This document shows, one piece after another, positions 1 through 5,502 of a stretch of DNA of 8,544 bases (its first letter is position 1; each line of letters begins with the position of its first letter). The stretch is from positions 1 through 8,544 of the forward strand of contig JAHRHW010000182.1 of the NCBI GenBank assembly GCA_019100305.1, in the 5' to 3' direction. Both the position numbers and the translations under genes were made by a program. The DNA is from Candidatus Thiodiazotropha taylori. Lineage in GTDB: Bacteria > Pseudomonadota > Gammaproteobacteria > Chromatiales > Chromatiaceae. The notes below the pieces were generated by a model. That model worked only from the letters and a program-made list of their open reading frames with translations, made no database searches and was not told the origin of the DNA.

Positions 1-1
1 G

Positions 2-139
2 GATATCGAAGCCGGGCGCAATGCGGGAACCCGGACATTGATCGCCATGTTCGGCTACTTGGGCGACACCGACAAGCCGGAAACCTGGCGGGCGGATGGC
101 CAGATCGACCACCCCGTGCAGATACTGGATTGGCTGTAA
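2..139 (+). CDS. gph: HAD-family phosphatase, C-terminal fragment (Gph/MupP type)
   Basis: This is the last 45 codons of a gene that begins upstream of the window. It reads DIEAGRNAGTRTLIAMFGYL and ends in DWL before a TAA stop. The D-I-x-A-G-x-N-A-G stretch follows the last catalytic motif (GD) of subfamily IA HAD hydrolases such as phosphoglycolate phosphatase and MupP (N-acetylmuramic acid 6-phosphate phosphatase). These are soluble Mg-dependent phosphomonoesterases. The 'FGYLG...W.AD' tail resembles the Pseudomonas MupP type more than E. coli Gph, and in Pseudomonas mupP lies directly upstream of yciK, as here. Substrate assignment between phosphoglycolate and MurNAc-6-P cannot be made from this fragment. 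Confidence 0.85.
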   Translation, partial: DIEAGRNAGTRTLIAMFGYLGDTDKPETWRADGQIDHPVQILDWL

Positions 140-184
140 ACCGACTCCATGAATAACCGATGATACCTCACATGAGTAATATCA

Positions 185-215
185 ATGTCATAATCCATAG
201 CATGCTCGCTATAAT
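185..215 (+). promoter_or_regulatory. Candidate sigma-70 promoter for the yciK-like gene
   Basis: A perfect TATAAT lies at 210-215, about 40 bp before the ATG at 257. The best -35 match is ATGTCA at 185-190 (4 of 6), but the spacer is 19 bp, longer than ideal. This suggests the dehydrogenase can be transcribed independently of the phosphatase gene, which ends at 139. The -10 is convincing, the -35 is not. Confidence 0.4.
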
Positions 216-256
216 GCCACTCCCGAAATCGGATTCGTGATAACAGGCCCTGAAGC

Positions 257-1018
257 ATGCACAATTACCAACCCTCGAAAACACTCCTCAAAGAGCGCAA
301 TATCCTGGTCACCGGGGCCGGCAGTGGGATCGGCCAGGCAGCCGCCAGAGCCTTCGCTGAACATGGCGCGACGGTCATTCTGCTGGGTCGACACGAGGGT
401 CGGCTCGAGGAGACCTATGATGCCATCGAATCTGACGGTGGCCCAACCCCGGCGATGATCTCATTCGATCTGGAGAAGGCGCCCGCCAATGACTACTATG
501 CATTGGGTGAGAGTCTCTACGAGGAGTTCGGTGTACTGCATGGCCTGCTGCACAATGCGGCACAACTGGCGCTGCTCAGTCGTATCGATGACTATGATTT
601 CGAGACCTGGCAGAAAGTCATCCAGGTCAATTTGACCGCCCCTTTTCTCCTCACCCAGGCCTGTCTGCCGCTGCTGCGCAAAGCGGAAGATGCGTCGATT
701 CTGTTTACCTCGGACGAGCGGGGAAGAAAAGGCAAAGCCTACTGGGGTGCCTACGGTGTATCGAAATTCGGCATCGAGGGTCTGATGCAAACCCTAGCAG
801 ATGAGCTTGAAAACAGTCACATCAGAGTCAACAGTATCGCCCCCTGTCCAACACGCACCTCGTTGAGGGCCTGGGCCTATCCGGGTGAGAATCCCCTCTC
901 GCATCCACTTCCAGAAAGCCTGATGGGCAGCTATCTCTATCTGATGGGCCCAGACAGCATTCGGGTAAACGGAGAGGCCATGACCGCTCTGCCGGAGGGA
1001 AGTGGGCAGAGCACTTAA
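257..1018 (+). CDS. yciK: YciK-like short-chain dehydrogenase/reductase
   Basis: A 253-residue classical SDR, a normal length for YciK. It has a Rossmann fold with the cofactor-binding TGAGSGIG at residues 19-26, an Arg (R45) just after the second strand that suggests NADP(H), the NAG-like HNAA at 99-102, a catalytic Asn at N125 and the YxxxK pair Y166/K170 in WGAYGVSKF. The segment RKGKAYWGAYGVSKF strongly matches YciK, whose substrate is not known. Oddly, the position 13 residues before the catalytic Tyr, normally the catalytic Ser (as in FabG S138/Y151), is Asp (D153), with a Ser just before it at 152. The start ATG has only a weak AGG upstream (245-247). It lies 117 bp after the phosphatase gene. 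Cytoplasmic; physiological role unknown. Confidence 0.92.
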   Translation: MHNYQPSKTLLKERNILVTGAGSGIGQAAARAFAEHGATVILLGRHEGRLEETYDAIESDGGPTPAMISFDLEKAPANDYYALGESLYEEFGVLHGLLHNAAQLALLSRIDDYDFETWQKVIQVNLTAPFLLTQACLPLLRKAEDASILFTSDERGRKGKAYWGAYGVSKFGIEGLMQTLADELENSHIRVNSIAPCPTRTSLRAWAYPGENPLSHPLPESLMGSYLYLMGPDSIRVNGEAMTALPEGSGQST

Positions 1019-1068
1019 GCTTTCAACCCGACGACTCAGTAGGCTCAGTTGATAGATTTCAGGGCTAT

Positions 1069-1095
1069 CAGCGCTCTCCTGAACAGAGAGCGCTG
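1069..1095. other. Perfect 10-bp stem hairpin after the yciK-like gene
   Basis: CAGCGCTCTC at 1069-1078 pairs perfectly with GAGAGCGCTG at 1086-1095 around a 7-nt loop. It lies 50 bp after the SDR stop. Neither strand has a following T-run, so it is not a canonical intrinsic terminator. It could be a transcript-end stabiliser, a factor-dependent termination site, or a REP-like element. Confidence 0.5.
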
Positions 1096-1122
1096 GAAAC
1101 TGCTTAGTCAGGCAAGTGTGAA

Positions 1123-1281
1123 ATGAAACACTCTTTTGCAATCCAATTTCGGTACATCTGGAGAATCTTTCTCTCACGTTTGTTGTTATTCGATTTTAGC
1201 AACTCGATCGAATGTAAAACCTGCAATCGCTCCTTTTGTGTCAAACCACTGGTCAATTTAGGCATTCGTCTCTCTCCGTAA
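1123..1281 (+). CDS. Doubtful 52-residue Cys-containing small ORF
   Basis: ATG at 1123 to TAA at 1281 encodes 52 residues beginning MKHSFAIQFRYIW. It has a hydrophobic, basic N-terminal half (FRYIWRIFLSRLLLF) and a CKTCNRSFC cluster that resembles a small metal-binding knuckle. A weak AGG lies 10 nt upstream and an 8-T run follows the stop immediately, though I see no GC-rich stem before it. I recognise no family. It could be a chance open frame in an AT-rich spacer. Confidence 0.2.
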   Translation: MKHSFAIQFRYIWRIFLSRLLLFDFSNSIECKTCNRSFCVKPLVNLGIRLSP

Positions 1282-1373
1282 TTTTTTTTCTAGCCTATTT
1301 CCCTGCGATCGCTGCAAAGAAAAACAGGTAGCTGGACTACTGAGTTGTAACCAAAAATCCTGCGTATTTACCC

Positions 1374-1406
1374 AAAAAAACAACAACTGCACTATCGATT
1401 GCAGTT
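1374..1406 (-). terminator. Intrinsic terminator candidate for the antiporter gene
   Basis: Read on the minus strand, AACTGCA (1406-1400) pairs with TGCAGTT (1391-1385) around an 8-nt loop. After four bases (GTTG) comes a run of seven T (1380-1374). It lies about 90 bp past the antiporter stop codon. The stem is short but perfect, and the T-run is good. Confidence 0.5.
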
Positions 1407-1445
1407 AGACGTAAAGATAGACCAAGTCAGCACAAATAGAAATAC

Positions 1446-1471
1446 CCAAGTGTTAAACTTGGTTAATTTTT
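1446..1471. terminator. Short hairpin, possible bidirectional terminator
   Basis: CCAAGT (1446-1451) pairs with ACTTGG (1457-1462) around GTTAA. On the plus strand it is followed by TTAATTTTT, and on the minus strand by GTATTTCTATTT. It sits between convergent genes, 26 bp from the antiporter stop. The 6-bp stem is weak, so it may only assist the neighbouring terminator. Confidence 0.4.
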
Positions 1472-1496
1472 CCCAACAATTAGAATAAGTTATTCA

Positions 1497-3242
1497 CTAC
1501 TGCTTTTTAGAATGAGATGATTTTTTGCGCAGTACATCCTCATCGGATACCACCAAAGTGTAGTTATCCTGCCGCACCCCTTTAAGCAGTTGATCGACGC
1601 TGTCTTTTGGTACATCGATCATCTCCAGGGCAATCGCGCCCAGTCTGAGACTTCCTTCCAGAGCCTCCGGAAATGCATGGCTTGCACCTGCACTGACCTG
1701 ATGGCCACAGGCTTCGAGATCCCGGGCCCGAGAGATAATCGGTACGTGAGGATAGGTGTTTCTGATATGGGTGATTGCCCGCAGGGCAATAGGTCCGCTG
1801 TTGACTGTCAATACCACCAAAGAGGCAGTTCCAAGATTGGCGGCATCCAGCAGGTCTGGGTCACTGATATCACCATAGTAGACCGGCAAGCCATCCTTCT
1901 TTCCCTGGGCTACCCGTTCCGGATTGGTATCAAACACAACCAAGGGTACACCACTGGTATGCAGCAACACAGCAACGGTATGCCCTACTCTGCCATATCC
2001 GCCAATGACCACCTTTTTGGGAACGTCTCCATGCTCCATAGGGTACTTGAGGTGTTCTGTATCCTGTTTTTGGTTGCTGATCCGCTTTGCCAGTCTGTCG
2101 CTGAGGCCGACCAGCAGCGGGGTTATCAGCATACTCACAGAGATCACCCCAACTGCCATGACAAAGGTACTGTCATTGATCAGTTGCAGGGCTTTGGCCG
2201 AGCCAAAAAGAACAAATCCGAACTCCCCGCCCTGGGCCAGAAAAAAGCTGATTCGCAGGGCAATGGGTTTGGTGACACCGAACATCAGTGCCAACGAAAA
2301 CAGCACCAGAATCTTGATCGCTACGATCACCACGATGTGCTGCACAAACATCGATAACTCATCATAGATCGAGGAAAAATCGATGGACATCCCCACCGCG
2401 ACGAAAAACAGGCTCATCAACAATCCCTTATAGGGTTCAATATAGGCCTGGATCTGTAATCGATAACTGGAACCGGAGAGCAGCATACCCATGACGAAGG
2501 CACCAAGTGCCATCGAGAGACCCGCCTGATCCATCGCCCAGGCGGCAAGAAAAACCGCCAGCATCACCACCAGCAGAAATCCCTCACGATTGGCCTGTTG
2601 CGCCAGATGGTTGAGCACCACGGGAAGCACATAGCGGCCGATAACATAGACAGCGGCAATCATACCCACCACGATGCCCAGCTGTTGCCACAGAGGAACA
2701 TCGGCGGAAAGACGGCCGGCATCAGAGAGGATCGGTACAGCCGCCAGCAGCGGTACGATCGCCAGATCCTGCATCAGCAGGATTGAGAACGCTGTCATAC
2801 CGTGCTTGCTGGCGATCTCCCCCCTATCATGGAGAATCTGGATGACGAACGCAGTGGATGAGAGAGCAAAGGTCAGACCGATCAACAGGGAGAGGGACCA
2901 GGAGGATTCATAGAGATGAACATAGAATGCAATTATCAGCCCGGTAACCAGGATCTGCATTGACCCCAAACCGAATACTTCCCGACGCATTGCCCATAAT
3001 CGTTTCGGACGCATCTCCAGACCGATCAGAAAGAGCAGCAACACAACACCCAACTCGGTGAAATGACGGACATCCTCAACATGTTCTGTCACATAAGGCC
3101 CGGGTGAGTAGGGTCCAACGACGATTCCGGCAACCAACAGACCCAACACAGAACCAAGCCCAAGATGCTTGAACAAAGCAACTGCCACTGACGTGGCAAT
3201 CAATAACATCAAAGCCGATACTAGGAAGGTATCCAGGTGCAT
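1497..3242 (-). CDS. CPA2 (Kef-type) cation:proton antiporter with RCK/TrkA-N domain
   Basis: A 581-residue inner-membrane protein. Residues 1-385 form the polytopic Na/H-exchanger domain typical of CPA2 carriers, with the ion-binding Q158-D159 pair in LLMQDLAIVPLLA, the conserved IEPYKGLL...VAVGMSIDF block (268-289) and AQGGEFGFVLF (336-346). Residues 409-530 form a cytosolic TrkA-N Rossmann domain with GGYGRVG (414-420), an acidic D438 at the end of strand two, YGD (456-458) and RARD (505-508), as in KefB/KefC. Such proteins exchange K+ or Na+ for H+ and are often gated by nucleotides or glutathione adducts. The C-terminus past 545 is short. No KefF/KefG-like ancillary subunit is visible beside it, so glutathione gating is unproven. 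The ATG at 3242 lacks a clear Shine-Dalgarno; the next Met is M12. Transcribed alone, convergent with the SDR gene. Confidence 0.93.
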   Translation of the reverse strand: MHLDTFLVSALMLLIATSVAVALFKHLGLGSVLGLLVAGIVVGPYSPGPYVTEHVEDVRHFTELGVVLLLFLIGLEMRPKRLWAMRREVFGLGSMQILVTGLIIAFYVHLYESSWSLSLLIGLTFALSSTAFVIQILHDRGEIASKHGMTAFSILLMQDLAIVPLLAAVPILSDAGRLSADVPLWQQLGIVVGMIAAVYVIGRYVLPVVLNHLAQQANREGFLLVVMLAVFLAAWAMDQAGLSMALGAFVMGMLLSGSSYRLQIQAYIEPYKGLLMSLFFVAVGMSIDFSSIYDELSMFVQHIVVIVAIKILVLFSLALMFGVTKPIALRISFFLAQGGEFGFVLFGSAKALQLINDSTFVMAVGVISVSMLITPLLVGLSDRLAKRISNQKQDTEHLKYPMEHGDVPKKVVIGGYGRVGHTVAVLLHTSGVPLVVFDTNPERVAQGKKDGLPVYYGDISDPDLLDAANLGTASLVVLTVNSGPIALRAITHIRNTYPHVPIISRARDLEACGHQVSAGASHAFPEALEGSLRLGAIALEMIDVPKDSVDQLLKGVRQDNYTLVVSDEDVLRKKSSHSKKQ

Positions 3243-3280
3243 ATGATTCTTATATTGGTATTGAAGCTGAAGCCTGACTC

Positions 3281-3295
3281 ACTACTCGCAGTAGT
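3281..3295. promoter_or_regulatory. Inverted repeat upstream of the antiporter gene
   Basis: ACTACT-CGC-AGTAGT is a perfect 6-3-6 inverted repeat 38 bp upstream of the antiporter start. A minus-strand TTGACC (3307-3302), a 5-of-6 match to a -35 box, lies just beyond it, so the repeat falls where the -10 region would be. I find no convincing -10 (TAGTGA at 17-bp spacing is poor). It could be an operator or just a small hairpin in the leader. Confidence 0.25.
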
Positions 3296-3417
3296 ATGAC
3301 AGGTCAACCGATTATTATTTAAATTAGAAAACTCAGATCTATTCACAATTTACCTTCCCGGTGAATGCCGGGGTTCAGGAAAATCCGGTAGATGGATTCT
3401 TTCATTCGGCGGAGTGA

Positions 3418-3660
3418 CGGCTTGTTCAGAGATTTCTTCAATATCATACTTTGTTCTTTGCAGTACGGCTGTTTAACCTGCTCGGGACTATTCATTACCG
3501 GTTCAAGTTATCCTCTTTGGTTTCACAGCCCGGGGAGATCATACCGTCTCGTTATAGGCCGTTACAGGTGGCCATCCAACCTTTGGCAGATCGAGCAGGC
3601 CGCCAATTACAGATCGATTATGGCATGAGCCAAATTCGATTTGAATTTCCTCGTAGTTAA
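3418..3660 (+). pseudogene. Possible gene remnant, C-terminal end
   Basis: The frame open from 3418 to TAA at 3660 ends with RPLQVAIQPLADRAGRQLQI followed by DYGMSQIRFEFPRS. This reads like the natural C-terminus of a soluble alpha/beta domain. There is no ATG and no ribosome site in this frame, only a TTG at 3451. A second frame starting with ATG at 3392 gives plausible-looking protein (MDSFIRRSDGLFRDFF) that a single frameshift near 3450-3480 could join to it. I do not recognise the family. The alternative is chance coding-like sequence. Confidence 0.25.
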
Positions 3661-3890
3661 CTACCCTATAAAATGTTGGGATATATTCTGCTTGTAATCA
3701 TCCACAACTGAACTAGCTTCAAGCATGAGGAACCTCTGTTAAATCAAACACCATCTGTTTGAATGAAAGGATGCTCTCCAGGTGGCTTTGCGGCTCGGTG
3801 ATTGTCTCCTAGTGAACTCCGTTCATTCCTAAAGCCGACTCGCGTGCACAGCTGGGTGCATCACGGGATTCATCAGAGGTTTCTCACATA

Positions 3891-3938
3891 CTGAAATAGC
3901 CGATGCAGTGGCGAAAGCTATTTCAGCTGGCATACCAG
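3891..3938. other. 10-bp perfect inverted repeat plus adjacent small hairpin
   Basis: CTGAAATAGC (3891-3900) pairs perfectly with GCTATTTCAG (3917-3926) around a 16-nt loop. CTGG-CATA-CCAG follows immediately at 3927-3938. The pair lies about 100 bp before the HMA-like gene start. No T-run follows directly; the nearest is ATTTTT at 3965-3970. It could be a leader RNA structure, an operator, or the end of an upstream transcript. Confidence 0.4.
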
Positions 3939-4035
3939 ATACCTCGATAGCGCATTTTATATCGATTTTTCATTTAGTTGCAGTGATTTGGCCATATTGC
4001 CTGAGCATCTAGACCAATCTAGGGAGATTCTGAAA

Positions 4036-4272
4036 ATGATTGAGTTCGACGCCAATGCAGTAGTACATATCAACGAAAATCTCTCTGCAGAAGAGATCCA
4101 TAATATCGAAAAAGAGTTGTCCGGAGTCAGAGGTGTTGTCAGTGCCTGCGCTCATGTCAAAACGCCCCATCTGATGGTCGTCGACTACGACCCTCAATCC
4201 ATACACTCCTGCGATCTGCTCTTTTATATTGAAAGAAATGGTGTACATGCCTCCCTGGTGGGCGGGATTTAG
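4036..4272 (+). CDS. Small HMA-like ferredoxin-fold protein lacking CXXC
   Basis: A 78-residue cytosolic protein beginning MIEFDANAVVHI. The ATG at 4036 is chosen because AGGGAG (4021-4026) lies 9 nt before it; a longer in-frame version from TTG at 3988 has no such site. The predicted pattern is beta-alpha-beta-beta-alpha-beta: strands near 4-12, 33-41, 46-52 and 71-77, helices near 17-29 and 55-69. This order, with GVRGVVSA before strand two and VDYDP after strand three, matches heavy-metal-associated (HMA/CopZ-like) domains. The metal-binding CXXC of loop one is absent (HINENLSAEE instead). Cysteines are C38 and C59 only. So copper chaperone activity is unlikely; a ligand- or protein-binding role is possible. 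It is followed 94 bp later by the Cys-rich gene. Family assignment is by pattern only. Confidence 0.75.
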   Translation: MIEFDANAVVHINENLSAEEIHNIEKELSGVRGVVSACAHVKTPHLMVVDYDPQSIHSCDLLFYIERNGVHASLVGGI

Positions 4273-4285
4273 GTTTTTTAGCTTT

Positions 4286-4299
4286 ATCTGAATTCAGAT
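4286..4299. promoter_or_regulatory. 14-bp perfect palindrome between the two small genes
   Basis: ATCTGAATTCAGAT is a perfect 14-bp dyad located 13 bp after the HMA-like stop and 67 bp before the Cys-rich start. It could be an operator for a dimeric regulator or part of a weak transcript end. No strong promoter elements are placed around it; CATAAT (4311-4316) is a possible -10 without a good -35. Confidence 0.3.
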
Positions 4300-4366
4300 C
4301 AATAACCACACATAATTCATTCGTTATTATTCTGAAAAAGAAGGTGAGCCATTTGAAAAAATAGAG

Positions 4367-4612
4367 ATGCACAGTAAGAAAAGATTCAATATCCCACTGG
4401 AAGTACTGCTCGAAGCTAAAAAGTGTACTAAACATCATGCCTGTCTGACTGATGATGAGTACCAACTCTGCGGTATTCGCATCACTACGGAAAATCATGC
4501 CCGCATGGTTTGCGGGAAGGGGACAGAGTGTCCATACAGTTCCCAACTGGGGAACCAGATTGTCTGTACCTGTCCTGTCAGACATGCCATCCACAGTAAA
4601 TACGATATCTAG
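4367..4612 (+). CDS. Cys/His-rich small protein, unknown function
   Basis: An 81-residue basic protein with seven cysteines (C20, C26, C35, C49, C55, C67, C69) and six histidines. These are arranged as KKCTKHHAC, LCGI, MVCGKGTEC and VCTCPVRH. The density and spacing suggest it binds a metal or an iron-sulfur cluster, or forms disulfides, but I recognise no named family. There is no signal peptide or membrane segment, so a cytosolic location is likely. The start ATG at 4367 is preceded immediately by AGAG; the better AGGTGAG (4342-4348) is 18 nt away, which is too far, so the start is not secure. It may be co-transcribed with the HMA-like gene 94 bp upstream. The opposite-strand open frame across this region lacks comparable features. 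Confidence 0.6.
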   Translation: MHSKKRFNIPLEVLLEAKKCTKHHACLTDDEYQLCGIRITTENHARMVCGKGTECPYSSQLGNQIVCTCPVRHAIHSKYDI

Positions 4613-4649
4613 CGCACAGATGTGAACGGCGCCCTGTAACCCTACATGC

Positions 4650-4678
4650 TAGGCATTGATCCAGCATCGACATAAAAT
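4650..4678 (+). promoter_or_regulatory. Candidate promoter for the DUF2461 gene
   Basis: TAGGCA (4650-4655, 4 of 6 to a -35) and TAAAAT (4673-4678, 5 of 6 to a -10) are separated by 17 bp. They end 47 bp before the ATG at 4726. Spacing is ideal but the match is moderate. Confidence 0.3.
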
Positions 4679-4725
4679 CAAAATCTCTCTCAACAGTAAA
4701 CAAGCCTAATCGAGGTAGAGTAACC

Positions 4726-5415
4726 ATGCGGGAGTTCAACGGATTTCCCAAGCAGACCTTGCCGTTTCTACAAAAACTCGGCCGCAACAACCAACGGGAG
4801 TGGTTCAACGAGCATAAGCAGGAATACGAAACCTATGTGCGTGAGCCGGCGTTTGCCTTTATTGAGGAGATGGCGCCAAAACTGAAAGCCCTATCGGGCC
4901 ATTTTCACGCGATCGCAAAAAAGTCAGGTGGATCCCTGATGCGGGTCTATCGGGATACCCGCTTCTCCAAAGACAAGACACCCTACAAAACCAACATCGG
5001 TATTCAGTTCAGACACCAACTCGGCAAAGACGTGCATGCACCAGGCTTCTACCTGCATATTGAAAACAGCGGCTGCTTCATCGGTGCAGGAATCTGGCAC
5101 CCGGAGTCGAATACTCTGGGCAAAATCAGAAACTTCATCGCGGATAATCCGGCCTCCTGGAGCACCTTGAAGGAGCAGGCGGAGTTCAACAACCAGTTTG
5201 AGCTTGCCGGGGATTCACTGAAACGGGCACCGAAAGGATTCGCTCCGGATCACCCACTGATCGAGGATCTAAAGCGTAAGGACTTCATTGCCCTCAAGTC
5301 TTTCGATTGTTCGCAGATCACCAGAACGGATTTTGCTGATTTTGTCATGGATGGATTTCAATCAACTGACCAGTTGATGCGCTATCTCTGCACAGCGGTT
5401 GAAGTCAATTACTAA
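4726..5415 (+). CDS. DUF2461 / TIGR02453 family protein
   Basis: A 229-residue soluble protein, the usual length for this family, whose biochemical role is not established. Family hallmarks are seen along its whole length: FLQKLGRNNQREWFNEHK (14-31), RVYRDTRFSKDKTPYKTNIG (73-92), PGFYLHIE (106-113), GAGIWHPE (120-127) and LKRAPKGF followed by DHPL (165-177). The start is supported by GAGG (4712-4715) 10 nt before ATG. It has its own candidate promoter and seems to be a single-gene unit, convergent with the GTPase operon 87 bp away. No truncation or frameshift is visible. Confidence 0.93.
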   Translation: MREFNGFPKQTLPFLQKLGRNNQREWFNEHKQEYETYVREPAFAFIEEMAPKLKALSGHFHAIAKKSGGSLMRVYRDTRFSKDKTPYKTNIGIQFRHQLGKDVHAPGFYLHIENSGCFIGAGIWHPESNTLGKIRNFIADNPASWSTLKEQAEFNNQFELAGDSLKRAPKGFAPDHPLIEDLKRKDFIALKSFDCSQITRTDFADFVMDGFQSTDQLMRYLCTAVEVNY

Positions 5416-5419
5416 AAGA

Positions 5420-5433
5420 CTCACTGATGTGAG
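5420..5433 (-). terminator. Weak hairpin between convergent genes
   Basis: CTCAC (5420-5424) pairs with GTGAG (5429-5433) around a 4-nt loop. On the minus strand it is followed by TCTTTTAG, which overlaps the DUF2461 stop codon. It could end the GTPase operon transcript, about 70 bp past that stop. The stem is only 5 bp. Confidence 0.25.
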
Positions 5434-5502
5434 AGCAATCCGTTAATCAACGCAGATAAAGGTTTTAAAGAGATGGTTGCGGCAATTGCCCATTTGCACT
5501 GA

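Larger units (their letters stand above)
3243..4035. other. Long spacer without an intact gene
   Basis: About 790 bp between the divergent antiporter gene and the small HMA-like gene. It holds no tRNA or complete ORF with a ribosome site that I can recognise. Small perfect hairpins include CCCGG/CCGGG (3357-3361 and 3368-3372), TCAAACA/TGTTTGA (3744-3750 and 3756-3762) and TGCAC/GTGCA (3845-3849 and 3856-3860), besides the 10-bp repeat listed separately. A possible gene remnant occupies 3418-3660. Confidence 0.6.

Noticed and set aside
461..1177. Minus-strand open frames (461-790 and 794-1177) opposite or overlapping the SDR gene
   Set aside because: Low-information translations antisense to a full SDR; the second also runs through the 1069-1095 hairpin.
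1590..2357. 255-codon plus-strand open frame within the antiporter gene
   Set aside because: It is antisense to a clear CPA2 antiporter; the translation is rich in His, Gln and Cys with no recognisable domain and it has no ribosome site.
3988..4035. Upstream TTG start for the HMA-like protein
   Set aside because: It would add 16 residues not fitting the fold and would place the strong AGGGAG inside the coding sequence; the ATG at 4036 explains that site better.
4157..4594. 145-codon minus-strand open frame across the two small genes
   Set aside because: It runs through an AT-rich spacer, its protein shows no domain, and the plus strand has a well-placed ribosome site at 4021 and a coherent fold.
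5479..5488. GGCAATTGCC palindrome between the convergent genes
   Set aside because: Ten bases only, with no T-run or promoter context; such sites occur by chance.
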